Assembly: GCA_947646735.1 (NCBI GenBank)
Contig: CANTFK010000248.1
Span: forward strand, 62,001-126,000
From: Peronospora farinosa
Lineage: Eukaryota; Oomycota; Peronosporomycetes; Peronosporales; Peronosporaceae
Length of the DNA: 64,000 bases
Direction: 5' to 3'
A program made the position numbers and the translations under genes. The notes beneath the pieces are model-generated. The model was not told where the DNA came from, ran no database searches, and saw only the letters and a list, made by a program, of their open reading frames with translations. This document shows, in pieces, positions 32,261 through 43,977 of this stretch. Within the stretch, counting starts at the first letter, position 1. Every line of letters starts with the position of its first letter.

Positions 32261-35200
32261 CTAAAGTCGCGTCTTTAGTGAGGGCAGTTCAAGACGGTGG
32301 ACCGACCCATCTGTGCCGCTTGTAAAAAACGCGTCTCTCGTTGCAATAGCATCTGTCACGCCCCACGAGGAGTTCGTCTGCGATTGCAAGCACACGAGGC
32401 ATTCAGCATAATAAAAATGAGCGCCACCAATACATTCTCCGTTATGCTAAGGCGTGCACGTACCACATTAATCGCCACATTCGACGCGGCTTCGCCCAGT
32501 AAATTTGTTGCAGCGTCTCCCAAGAATGAAGGCTTGGCATGCACCTTGCTTAGAAAAGCGATTTCCCGGAAAACAGGTAGAGACCAGATTTTGACGTCAC
32601 CACTTGCAGATCCAGAGAGCATACAGTCGCCGCTAGGGTGCAACACAAGTGTCTTGATCGGAGTCTCGTGCGCATTCGAAATTGTGTGCAAGACGCGCCG
32701 CTGCCTCATATCGAAAATGCTCAACGCACCACCTGCACCACCCGTAATGAGCAATTGGTGAATTGACGAAAACGCTAGCGAGGTGGCGCCAGCTGGCTGG
32801 CATGTCGGTGCCGCAACGAGAGCTTTTGAAGTCGGCAGAAGCGTATCCCACACGCATACGTTTTTCTTGCTGCATACAAACATACCACAATTAGCTCGGA
32901 TCGATACCGCATAAGTAGTCAAACGAAAATTACTCGGACGATAGCCCAGCCGTGACGATAGTGCTACTTGAGTTGAGGAATGCAAGTCCCTTAGCGCCCT
33001 TGTCATGGCACTGTGCACAGCCAATGCAATCTCGTTAGCAATATGACAGTAATATTGAAAGAAACAGGATGTATCTCGAGACTTACAACCATCTCGCGGT
33101 AATATGGAGCTCGATCGAGCTCGGAAAGTTTCCATAGGAATAAATGTCCCCCGGCATCCACAGCACCAAGCTGTAATCAATCAAAGCAGAATCGCACCGA
33201 GTCAACAACGAGGCTCTTCCGACAGTAGCTTTTAGCTTAGCTGTTCAATACATACCTGCTGACCAAGACTGTCGATCTCAAGTGCCTCGATGCTTCTCCA
33301 ACCAGACGACAGCGACGGGCTTGTTGGATATGGCTGCATGTGAGTCAAGCATAACAAAGACAGATTAAAAACATATCAGAAAGATAATTCGAGCATGTAC
33401 ACTGCCTACCGCGACTACGTCCTTGGTTTGGAAGGCGCAAAGTGCACTGAGTCGGTCATACGACCATAGGTGCACACGCCCCTTGTGATTTCCAGAGACG
33501 AAAAGCGGCAAAAAGGGATGAGCAGCCACGGCTGTTGGTTTAAAGCTTGCCAGCTTTAGCTCGGACGGGGACGCAAGCAGATGAACTGCATTTCGTAAGG
33601 TTGAAGGAGAGCCATTCCCGCGAGTAGTCAACGACGGAGACAACAGTCGATGGCGGCTGTTTCCAATGCTGCTCCTATGCCCAGCGCTTGGAGAATCCTT
33701 GCCTTTTACAGGCGAAGATAGGGTCGAGTCGGGTGGAAAAAATGCGGAGTTTTGTGGCCCAGCGTACATCCCCTTGAACTGGAAACGGTAGCCATCGGTA
33801 TATTCCATACAACTAGCGCGGAAAATGCCTTTGCTAGTGCAGATACTCATTTCAGCGTCGTCACTGGCGGCATGATTAAAGCACATCGCTTTGATGGTGG
33901 TGTCGCTACGGTACACACACTGAACATGCACAGCAGCAGTAGTGGGTGTTGAAGCCATACGTCGCTTGAGTTGGTCGGTAAGGTTTGTGGCGCGCGGCAA
34001 CGTAAGCGAAGTTCCTGCCGTGTTCGACAAAAGTAACTTTTGGGAGCGCGTTAATGCAGATTTGCGTGAAGCAGGTTCAGGCAGACGACCCCAATAGATT
34101 TCCTCATCGATCTTCTTACTGCAGCATTCCATTTGTTTATCTAGGCGTAGGAGAAGCTCATCCTTGTCAGCAAAAAGTTCCACGTGCAGAAGCCATGGGC
34201 AGTGTTCGCATTCGCATTTCAGCAATTGACGTCTACCATGATCGACATTTGGCGACGATGGAGGAGATCCAGCAGTATCCGAAAAAGATGCACGAAAACT
34301 GCCAGAGGCACTACTTCGCGCTGGTGAAGACGATCCTCGTGGTGACCCTGTGGATGTTACGCCTGGAGTTGTGGCGGGATGCGAAATCGACAACGGGCTG
34401 GAAAAGAATCCAGCTAAATCACAAAGCAGATGCTTTAAAGCAAAACTAGCAAGACGGTTGCTATAATCCACCCAAGCTTCAACAAGTTGGTTTGACAAAT
34501 CTGAGGTGGAAGCTACACCTCCTTCAGCAATCTGCGAAAGGTGAGCAGGCATGGCACCAGCCGCCATCATTAGAACCAGTTCCCAATACGAACAGTGTGA
34601 GAAAACTGGGGATGATAAATCACGTGAAGGCATCGGATGATGTAACCTGCTCGTCTTCACTGCTGCCGTAAACTCATCCAGCTCCAGTTGCAATAGTTGC
34701 ACTGCCTGGTACATCACTGGAATGTCTTGTTGAATCGACAATATGCCTCCTATTTGCGATGGAGCTGTCGTAGAACGGCGAATTGGGGCGCAGCTTACAC
34801 AGACATAACCTTCAGCGATATCATTGAGCGCTGCTTCCGACTTTGACGACAATCCATCTTTGTGTGGAAAGATGAGACCAAGCACACGATATAGACAGCA
34901 TGGGTTCTTCAGATAGCGACAGCATATGGAAATGGCACTATGAATTGCTGCCACTGCTACGCGTACAAACTCATGGTTTGGTAACGTCGCTCTCTGCATC
35001 GAAGGTGTCATATAAAAATACTGCAACCAAAGTAGGAGCCGCGTCGCTGTGGCTAACAGATCAGAGCAAGTTTGGTCTACTTTTCGGGTGTGCAAATAAT
35101 CAGTGGCAGCAGACATGAGATCCCCCGACGCTATGGTTGCAACTCCTTCTGCAATGCTTTCAACGAATCTTGCAAGCGGGCTGGTAAAAGCAAATGTTGG

Positions 35201-38200
35201 TGATGAGCCTTCTGAGTGGTTCCATCTGGACAGCAAAAAGTCAAATGCATCAAGACGACCGGAGTGCATTAATGAGTCTAGTACCGCAGCTTGGACCCTC
35301 TGCTGCAAATGGTTCTTGCTCGTTTCAGGTACTTCAGGTAGATCATAATCGCCTCCGTGGCATACGACACATTGAATCCCTTCGTTTAGTTTCCCTTCAA
35401 GGTCAAACCGTGTGTCGGGCGCTGGCGTAGCAGGTATTGTCATTGCCTTACGCATTGGCTGCAAAAAGGTGGCGTACAAATAGTCTGCCTGACTCCCGAC
35501 AGCCGCAAATAGAACGCGCTGACGGCAACCTAGGAATGCTGCTGCATCTGAGCTCGCAGGACACTCCCGCCGAAATTCCTGGACAAAAGAAGCAATGTCG
35601 CGCTGGTGAAGAAGCGCAGCAATTCCAAGCCCTGTATCTTGCATACGTTGCAGCGCTGTTGTGTTCAGCCTCAAAACCTTTGCTTTCAATGCCAGCTTCA
35701 TCGGCAAAAGTGTCTTTCGAAGAAAGCGGACTATATCGCACGCACCAAGAAGGCTTTTCCCAAATGCCGACCAGTATGTACTGGACGGATCCATACCTGA
35801 GCTTTCCGAATCACAAAACATGCTTCTCATGTCGACAGCTGGTGGTGTAATCAGGATGTCAATTGCATTGCTAGTCTCTCCCAGCAAGTACTTCACTAGG
35901 AAACACATGTACACATCACCACGTCGACAAGCCTTTTCATACACAGTGGTGCGGAGAAAGTCGACACACATGTTTTTCGGTTCTGACGGTTCGTCACCCA
36001 CTGACATGACCGGGGTTGTTCCAGAGTGACCAGCAAGTTCGCGATAACTAGTGGTCAGGCCCGTCAATGAAGCTTGTGGAAAATCAGCAATGCCGGGGCT
36101 ACCTGTCCCGTCAGCTTGTACGAGGTCCCATTTCTCCGAAATTCGAGCAATGAGAAATGATAGCACAAGCGTCACATCCGCTTGCTCAGCCACTGACACG
36201 GCTTCAACGACCTTGCCGCCGAGGAGAAAAAATGCTGCTGAAAGCTCATATCGCTGCTTTGTCTTTAGTACATAAGCGTTCTTCATTGCTGCGTTCTTCC
36301 AACGCATGTCTGAAAAGTTGTTGCCCAAAAGATCCGAAATGCGCGACTCGTGAGCCATTTTGAACAGGCTTGCCAGTAGCTTTGTCTTTCCCAACAGCAC
36401 GTAGAAGATAGCGACCGCAAAGGGATCACGGTTCGCTGCATACTCGACTTGTGCGACCTTCTCCGCGAAGTGGATTAGCTTTGTTGAACTTCTTAGCCAG
36501 AATGGTAGCCGTATGCGTTTCATCTCTTTCCAGCTCATTGTCGCCGCAGGAAAGCATTCCTGAAGTAACTCTGGCTGATAGTCACTAAGTGCTCCCCAGG
36601 CTACCTGTTCCGAGCACAGTCCCTCCGTGCCGAGGCAGCTCGACATAGGTGCCGTAGCTCCGCTGACTGTTTGTTGCTCTGGCGCATCTGCAATTGGCTG
36701 AATGCTGGCCGGTCCTTCTGATGGCCAGAGTAAAGAAGCATGGAAACGAAGAGCAGCTTCATCTTTCTGGCGGCTGCTATCACGTTCCCAGCTTACAGTT
36801 TTCTTGATACCAGCGATGATCCTATAGAAAATATCCGATTCTTGGGCCGTCATGAATGTCAACGAACCTTTGTGTTCGTTGAAATACTTCAAAAATATGT
36901 CGGTTTCAAGCTTCGACTTTAACCTTGTTGTCGGTTTGTTCTCTAATGCATCGTGTGCAGAAGAAGATGGAGGTGCAAACAGCATATCTGCACGATCACT
37001 GCTAGCTCCACTAGTTTCATACCGACGGGGCGCTCCAAAGTCCATTGCAAATAGATCGCTGGCTCTAGCCGGGGCCGCCAAGGCTGCGTACTGACTGATA
37101 CCTCCAGTCTTCTTACTTTCTTTCCCTCTTCGATAGATAGCCGGTCGCTCATCGCGGTTGTCTTCAGTAGATGTAGGGTCTCCAAGTAGCTGAGACAATG
37201 ATAATAATGGAAGAGTTCGTAGCAGGGCGTTGTCCGTCATTTGCAGATAGCACGTTTCTTCGTGCTCCTGGATTTTTGTCTTCACATGCTCGAGGACATT
37301 TTGTAAAGTCTTGATCGACCCACGCGCTAGCAAGTACATCAGTATTACAGGATGATGTGCAGGCAAGACCTTTGACGGCGAATGAGAACCGAGCGCTTGC
37401 TCACGTGGACAAATGTCTGGCGGCAGTTGGAGCGGTGGCGCTCCAACTCTATCAATGTCTCGGAGATTTAGGTGCGCCAAACTAAAGCCGACACGGAGAA
37501 GGCCGTAAGGATAACTCGAGAGCAAAGCGATGTTCTCGGGTCTCACACTGAAACGACTGAAAGACCAGGCAATGCTCCATTTTTCAGTTTGCCGCGAGTA
37601 GTCAAACTTCATCATGGCGATTGTCGTAGTTGATAATAGAAGGAGTTCACAGTCTGATGTTACAGGCGGAGTCCACTTCAAAGAAACCACTTGACCAAAC
37701 TGTTTGTGTGGAATCTTAATAGCTCCTTCCAATAAATTTGCTGTCGTTGGCAAGAAGCATATTTGGTCGTCATCTTCGCTATCACCCCCTCCAAATAATA
37801 GAGCTACGCGTCCGCAATAGCTGAAGCTGAAGTGCTTATATACAAGTCGTTGTTCTGTAGTGTGAAACTCCTTATGTGACTTCTGTGCCCGACCAGCCAT
37901 TCTTATCAACTCGCCAACATCAACTCGATGAGCAGGCTTTACTTTGAGCAACACATCGAGGTCCGCAAATGTCCATAGCGTAAGCATCGAATCTGCGTCA
38001 AAACTGGCAAGAGTGATCTCAAAAGTATTCATATGCGGGACAGTGGCGATATCCAACAACCTTGCTTCAGGGAGGTCGATCGTCGTTTTACGAAACAACT
38101 GGACAGAAGAAGCAAGCGATTCCGAGACTGTAATCTCTAATGAGAAAACCCAAACAGTTAACTTCTTCCCACCTTTGTGCAAGCCAACGACCATGCTGTA

Positions 38201-40582
38201 ATCCTTTGCGGGATTGCTCATCGCTGGTTGCGCGAAGAATGTGCTGCTATTGGACCATGTAATCTTGACAGATTCGGGAATCACTACAGAGATCAACCCA
38301 TCGAGCACTTCAAAGTCTTCGCTTCCATCCATATAACATACTGACAGTGCCAGTGCATCACGCCCTCCAATGAGAAGCGTAGAATCTTTTTGAGCTCCCG
38401 ACGGTTCCACGGATGAGTCTTCAATGCCTTTTCCTACGTGGAGTGTACCCCCAGACGCCATAATGCCAGCGTACAACTTCCCGCCAGTAACAAAATAAAG
38501 CATGGATCGCTTCTCGTATGATGCTGTGTGTCTGATAGGGCCAACAGTGCTTTCAGTTTTCGACTGAAAGGCAATTCTAAGCTTGCGCAACGATCCACTT
38601 GCTTGGAAAACGTTTAAGCGTCCACCCATATTTATAATAGCAGACTTCCCAGCAGACCCACTTGAGTCAGCATGCGAACCTGATTGGCACCTTGGTATCA
38701 TATTTGCTACCAAAAATGACGCATCCTGGACGTCTCCTTCCTTCATGGAACTCATCATACTGCTGCATATGACTGAGATTTCGCAACTTTGAACGGTATA
38801 GAGCCTAGACCCCCGGCAAGTTCCTACCGAGCCGTTTTCGGCTTGAAGCTTTAACCTTGCACAGTGCAAGTAACTATCAGCCGATTTTTGCTGAAACAAC
38901 AGTTCCATGTAAACAACTGTCGAGCCGCTTCCTTGGTCTGTCATACATACGCATCATCAGCTACAACAGACAAACTTAACTATAAAGCTACAGAACCTTC
39001 TTGATGCTTACCTTGATAATCAGACGAGCAGACACTATAGATGTGTGCATCAATGAGTTTCTCCTGAAGGCCTGTATAACTAAGAAGAAGAGAGAGTCTG
39101 GGAGAAACGCCCTACTCTTATTCAGAAACAATATGCACAGTTGCGAGTCAGTATCTTATTTCAGCTCGAGAAAGAACTTACACGCACCGTAAACGGAATT
39201 GACGTTCCGCGAAAGATACAGAAATCACCATTGCTGAGCACACCATAAATTAAATGCACAGCAAAAGTTTGCTCAAGTGCTACATTGCCGCAGATGCACG
39301 CTTCTCCGACGTAAGTGTCTGCTACGGCACCACTTCGATCCCCAAGAAGCTTCGTGTTCATTTGCGAAATGCTGTTTATTCGCTGACTAACAGACTCGTT
39401 CTGATACATTTCATTCAGCGATCCGTAGCCATAATGAAATAGACAGAGTGCATCCATCACAGTATTTTCGCTCAGCAAAGCCTCATTTATCGACGACACT
39501 GATTTTGGTGCCTCTCGAGCCCAACAAAGATTAACCAGACCAAACACTCGGATGTGGGTTTGTAAACTTTCATTATCCTCCTCATTGAAAGGAGAGCTGC
39601 AAAAGTCCGCGGCAGCAAATTGTTTCCACAATACAAACGACCGCAGTGGACTATGATTCTCTCTCCAGATCGAGATATTTCCAGCTCGATCAAGGGTAAA
39701 GAGCATCTCACAAGCCCCTGTAGTCGTAGCCATTGTCGATCCCTTGTCATAAACATGTACGTCCTTTGACCACGTTATACACACAAGCGCACGAGTATGT
39801 GGCAGAAACAGCGACATCGCTGCATCTTCATGTGGCAATAGTTTTCCCAGATTCCACACCTTGATAATCCGATCATTCTTACCGGCCGTCGCCGCAAAAC
39901 GGCCACTTGGAGCCACATCAAAGTGACACACTGGTACAACCGGCACCTCTCCATCTCCTGACAGCACTATTGTACGTTGCAAATAAACCTGCACCGAGTC
40001 ATTTATCAGCTTCCAAATGGACAATTTCTCTCCAGCTCCAAGGAGTAACAGGTCGTCTCCGCTTTCTACCCACTCCAAGTGGTTCAGTAGACGGTCATCG
40101 CATTGCCAGCGGACAGACTCGGCCCATCGAGGCATGTGAAGATGTAAATGAGTTTTCACATAGTCAGAACTGGGTATCGAGTCATAACCTTTCGCTCTTC
40201 TGTCCGTATCTTCCAAGGTCGAAGCTCTAGACGTCTCGGCTACAGCCATCGCTCGGCTAGACGTGGCACTCGCAGGCAGCAGCAGCACACCACGGCCTTC
40301 ATTGGTGCATAGAGTGAGAGCACCACGTGCCTTTGTTTTGCTGGGGTTAAAGCGCACGCATCGGATCGGGTCTTGGGCATTCCAGACCTGCGACAGCTCG
40401 AATTTGGAAGCAATAGCGGTTGAGACGGGACGAGTTTCGATTAAGACGACGAGTAGAGAGTCGACAGCATACACGAGATAGTGAAGAGACTCGAAAAGAG
40501 CCTCACAGACGCGGAGGTTTGCTTGTAGCCATGGAGAAGGCGCACTGACTGCGATAATTGATTCTTCTAATTTGAAGACCAT
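32261..40582 (-). CDS. DMXL/Rav1 (rabconnectin-3 alpha) V-ATPase assembly factor
   Basis: Eight exons (40582-39182, 39063-39012, 38937-33410, 33333-33256, 33170-33087, 33010-32934, 32869-32464, 32377-32261) give 2580 residues. DMXL/Rav1 is the large subunit of RAVE/rabconnectin-3, which reassembles V1 with Vo of the vacuolar H+-ATPase. N-terminal WD40 repeats are visible (RFAATAGKNDRIIKVWNLG). The Rav1 C-terminal family block lies in the giant exon (VLPAHHPVILMYLLARGS, then AWGALSDYQPELLQECFP and LGKTKLLASLFK). C-terminal WD40 repeats are cut by four small introns (CHDKGAKGLAFLNSSSTIVTAG, NVCVWDTLLP, GDCMLSGSASGDVKIWSLP, FFTSGTDGSVHRLELP). Phases agree across all seven introns. The ATG at 40582 is the first in frame. 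Size fits the family (Rav1 about 1360, DMXL about 3000 residues). Confidence 0.9.
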
Positions 40583-40839
40583 TTTAATCCATTGCAAGAA
40601 TATTAATTTTTGTATCTGGGCTACAAATATAAATTTCTTGTAGTCAAAATTATAATTATTGCAATAAACTGGCAGTGTGGTTGTGTAAATATAGTTATAA
40701 TTGTAGCGATAGTGGATAAATACGAGTAGGTTATTGCTAATAATTACTTACAATAATTGACTATCTAACAGCATCACGACTGATTTGGTATTGAAATAAT
40801 ACAATTTACTCGTCCAAGATGCAAAACGTTATTTAAAAA
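40583..40839. promoter_or_regulatory. Divergent promoter region DMXL / SGF29
   Basis: 257 bp, strongly AT-rich, between two ATGs pointing apart. It contains several tracts related to AATTATTGCAATAA and CAATAATTG, like the RRP9/EHD promoter. Confidence 0.45.
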
Positions 40840-41809
40840 ATGACAAAAAGCATCGGGAAGCGCGTGCCAGCGTCGCAGGACGCTTTAAATGCCTTTGTGA
40901 CAGCTCAATTGCTAGACAATGGCATGGATCTTATTGCAGGCAAAATTAACGTGCTACGTGAAAAGTTATTGCGATCTGAAAGCAGCGACGGTGACGAGCA
41001 GACGAGGAAGAAATGGGCACGTCAGCTCCAGCATTCGTTAGCTCTGGCTTGCCGTCTATTGACCAAGCAGCGGCGGCAACTAAATCACTGCATTGAGCGT
41101 GTAGAGACGGACTACAGTCGTGGAGTAATTGGACTGGGAGTGGCCAAGAAGAAGGACGTGGAAGCACAGGAAGAAGGTAATCTCTATAGTCGAACTTATA
41201 CTCGTCCGAGAACAGGAAGCTCCTCGACGGCTGCAGCAACAGAAACTGATGGATACGTGGGCGTCATGGTACCGAGCAAGGAGAATATTCTCGCCATTGG
41301 TTGTCATGTTGCTGCTAAAGTGGCTCGCAGTCATGAGCTGTGGATCATGGCGCGTGTTGTGAAGTTTAACGCTGACTCGAGCACATACGAAGTGGAAGAC
41401 GTCGACTCTGGTGACGATGACGACGAAGACGATGCACCAAGAAGACACTACATTGTGCCATGGCAGCAGGTAGTGGAGCTGCCGGGTGACTCGCTTCCCA
41501 AAGGAGAATGGATTCACTATGCGGTGAACGAGCGCGTCATGGCCATGTACCCCAACACAACCAGCTTTTTCCGTAGCACCATCCGCGTGCCAAATCCAAA
41601 GGTCAGTTGAACTGAACAAGCACGGAGGGTTGTGAGTCATGGGCTGCTTATTGAAAATGACTAACATGACGGTAAAATTGCTTTGCTGTCAGGGCGCTCC
41701 ATATGTAATCCTTAAGTTTGATGAGGACGAGGATGAGCAGGGCTTTGTACCCGACCGGAAAGTGCCTTTTCGCTTTGTAGCTCCGCTGAAACCGTGGCAT
41801 CAAAAGTGA
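40840..41809 (+). CDS. SGF29: SAGA-associated factor 29 (tandem Tudor domain protein)
   Basis: Two exons (40840-41601, 41693-41809) give 292 residues. SGF29 is the SAGA/ADA subunit that reads H3K4me2/3 through a tandem Tudor domain. The N-terminal half is helical and charged. The SGF29 Tudor region begins near residue 145: IGCHVAAKVARSHELWIMARVV, then STYEVEDVDSGDD (acidic loop) and HYIVPWQQVVELP. The second Tudor, YAVNERVMAMYPNTTSFFRSTI, continues in exon 2 with APYVILKFDEDEDE and VPFRFVAPLK. The match of this order to the family is good. It shares a 257-bp AT-rich divergent promoter with DMXL and ends 428 bp from the first H2A gene. Confidence 0.85.
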
Positions 41810-42236
41810 CGAACATCTTACTACCTCGATAGCGACGGTCATGTACATGTAACCTGCTTTGACCATTTCTCCACCATGAACCATGCATCAATCCCCAACT
41901 TTTCTGCGGTCGAGACGACAGCTAACGTGATACAGTCTACACAGTGGAAAAATTGACGCTATGACGTCACGCTCAATCCAGCCTGATACCTAGTTTTTGG
42001 TTCTACCTTAGCAACCCGTCATCGAATGACAGACGACTTGACTATATGAATCATAACTTCATTCGCAAAATGGGTGATGTTGAAAAACATCAGGGGGTCG
42101 AGTATAGCCAGACAACAATGTCTGCTACACTAGCAAATAGCCATTTACTGGGGTAATTGGCATTATTTAAGCACGCAGCGACGTCGGTCCATAACATGAT
42201 CAGTATACATCGCTTGTGATGTGTGTGATTGTATAC
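41810..42236. other. 3' flank of SGF29 and of the minus-strand H2A gene
   Basis: About 430 bp without a gene. It contains the hairpin 42072-42096 described separately. Nothing else is supported. Confidence 0.6.
42072..42096 (-). promoter_or_regulatory. Histone mRNA 3' stem-loop (minus-strand H2A)
   Basis: On the minus strand, 140 nt after the H2A stop, lies GATGTTTTTCAACATC: a 6-bp stem GATGTT/AACATC closing a 4-nt loop TTTC, followed by ACCC. The 25-nt block containing it is identical to 43662-43686 downstream of the other H2A gene, although the sequences around both are unrelated. The canonical histone stem-loop also has a 6-bp stem, a UUUC-type loop and an ACC-rich 3' flank, so it is read as the histone 3'-end signal. 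Confidence 0.75.
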
Positions 42237-42659
42237 TTAGTAGTCCTGCGAGGCCGAGGACTTGCCCTTCTTACCAGCTGACGCTGACTTCTTGGGCAAA
42301 AGGACAGAGTGGATGTTGGGCATCACACCACCTGAAGCAATCGTCACATCGCCTAGCAACTTGTTCAGCTCCTCGTCATTGCGGACAGCCATCTGGATAT
42401 GACGTGGGATAATACGCGTCTTCTTGTGGTCACGAGCAGCATTGCCGGCCAGTTCTAGGATTTCAGCACAAAGGTATTCAAGCACAGCAGCCATGTAGAC
42501 TGGAGCACCTCCACCCGTTCGCTGAGCATAGCGGCCTTTTTTCAAGTAACGGGCAACACGACCCACGGGGAACTGCAAGCCAGCCTTAGCGGAGCGCGTG
42601 CTGCTTTTTTCAGTTTTCTTGCCACGGCCTCCAGTAGCAGCTTTTCCCTTTCCAGACAT
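42237..42659 (-). CDS. Histone H2A (H2A.X-type C-terminus), copy 1
   Basis: Intronless, 140 residues. Core histone H2A of the nucleosome. The histone fold is complete: [53 protein letters not shown] and [15 protein letters not shown]. The C-terminus ends SASQDY, giving the SQ-acidic-hydrophobic motif that is phosphorylated in H2A.X at DNA breaks. It differs from the other copy at three residues (KKTEKSS, RYLKKG, QRTGGGA here). It lies head-to-head with copy 2 and is probably replication-dependent, because a stem-loop follows at 42072-42096. Confidence 0.97.
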   Translation of the reverse strand: MSGKGKAATGGRGKKTEKSSTRSAKAGLQFPVGRVARYLKKGRYAQRTGGGAPVYMAAVLEYLCAEILELAGNAARDHKKTRIIPRHIQMAVRNDEELNKLLGDVTIASGGVMPNIHSVLLPKKSASAGKKGKSSASQDY

Positions 42660-43123
42660 GATTGGTAGCTTAGTGTCGAGCTAATCACTTGACTTTATGC
42701 GTGAGAATTTTAATATGAAGCTGCTAATGTACATTTTCTTGGGTTCAGATCTGAGACCGAAGAGAAGACGCGTTTTAAATTCGATTATTATAGGTTAACA
42801 CTAGGCTGGACGACATTGTTAGCAGTCCTATCCCTTGTAGATAAAAGCGAGGTCACAGGCGAATATCATAGTGTTATCGCATTGGTTAATAAACATTTGA
42901 ATCGATTTGATTGACGGATCATACTTTTTAGTCTTTCGGATTGGCGGAATCTAAAGCGCGGGAAGAGCAGCAAGTTTTGTCTGATTGTTCAGAAATAAGC
43001 GAGTCACGAGCGATCATAGCGCGCGCCAAAGAAGCCGAGCCAACAACGTCTACAGCGTTGAGATCATTTTCGAATTTGCTTCAAAGTCGACCACTAACTA
43101 CAACTACCACCACCACAAAAACC
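42660..43123. promoter_or_regulatory. Bidirectional H2A promoter
   Basis: 464 bp between the two divergent H2A ATGs. ATTGG (inverted CCAAT) occurs at 42661-42665, 42881-42885 and 42940-42944. An open frame upstream of copy 2 (from 42941) has no ATG and is leader sequence. The leader close to copy 2 is rich in ACC/ACA repeats. Confidence 0.5.
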
Positions 43124-43546
43124 ATGTCTGGAAAGGGAAAAGCTGCTACTGGAGGCCGTGGCAAGAAGACTGGAAAAAGCAGCACGCGCTCCGCTAAGGC
43201 TGGCTTGCAGTTCCCCGTGGGTCGTGTTGCCCGTTATCTTCGCAAGGGCCGTTACGCTCAGCGTACGGGCAGCGGTGCTCCAGTCTACATGGCTGCTGTG
43301 CTTGAATACCTTTGTGCTGAAATCCTAGAACTGGCCGGCAATGCTGCTCGTGACCACAAGAAGACGCGTATTATCCCACGTCATATCCAGATGGCTGTCC
43401 GCAATGACGAGGAGCTGAACAAGTTGCTAGGCGATGTGACGATTGCTTCAGGTGGTGTGATGCCCAACATCCACTCTGTCCTTTTGCCCAAGAAGTCAGC
43501 GTCAGCTGGTAAGAAGGGCAAGTCCTCGGCCTCGCAGGACTACTAA
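43124..43546 (+). CDS. Histone H2A (H2A.X-type C-terminus), copy 2
   Basis: Intronless, 140 residues, and nearly identical to copy 1 at 42237-42659, differing by KKTGKSS, RYLRKG and QRTGSGA. The full histone fold and the same terminal SQDY motif are present. The ATG at 43124 gives the normal MSGKGK start. The in-frame open text upstream starts only with a TTG codon. A stem-loop identical to that of copy 1 follows 115 nt after the stop. Divergence in promoter and 3' flank, with very similar coding sequence, suggests gene conversion or strong constraint. Confidence 0.97.
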   Translation: MSGKGKAATGGRGKKTGKSSTRSAKAGLQFPVGRVARYLRKGRYAQRTGSGAPVYMAAVLEYLCAEILELAGNAARDHKKTRIIPRHIQMAVRNDEELNKLLGDVTIASGGVMPNIHSVLLPKKSASAGKKGKSSASQDY

Positions 43547-43977
43547 ATACATTCTGCTTTATAATCGTCTCGATATCGGCGGTATGTGATTCTTTGTGAG
43601 TGTGATCTCGGTCGCCTCCACTTATGCTGAATAGTTTCGCAAGAAGCTACTTGGTTTTAATCCCCTGATGTTTTTCAACATCACCCTTTTTTCAGGAGAA
43701 ATACTTATTAGTTAACTAGCGATAGGGAGTGGAAAGGGAAGATAAATTCATCGAAGTATACAAGTTGTAGTGCATCATTTGTCTAGCGTCATTAAGGATT
43801 GATCTTGGTAGATCAGACTAAAGGGTGTCGGTAGATCTGACAAATGGTAATGTTCTGTACACTTTTTCTCTTCGTCTATTGAGGATCGATCAACTGCAAC
43901 TTGAAATCCGATTCTGGAGTAAGAAAATAATGGTCGATCCTCTTCAAATTACATTGTACAGCTCCATGAGAAGCTCA
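43547..43977. other. 3' flanks of H2A copy 2 and the B-box gene
   Basis: About 430 bp without a gene. Contains the histone hairpin at 43662-43686. Nothing else is supported. Confidence 0.6.
43662..43686 (+). promoter_or_regulatory. Histone mRNA 3' stem-loop (plus-strand H2A)
   Basis: GATGTT, loop TTTC, AACATC, preceded by CCCCT and followed by ACCC, 115 nt after the H2A stop. It is identical over 25 nt, in sense orientation, to the element after the other H2A copy. Confidence 0.75.

Noticed and set aside
38938..39100. Alternative DMXL small exon starting at 39071 and ending at 39012
   Set aside because: It gives a phase that does not fit the next exon. The acceptor at 39064 gives continuous frame and phase on both sides.
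42941..43123. N-terminal extension of H2A copy 2 by 61 residues
   Set aside because: The open frame upstream begins with TTG, not ATG, and the text is not histone-like. The ATG at 43124 gives the standard H2A start and matches copy 1.
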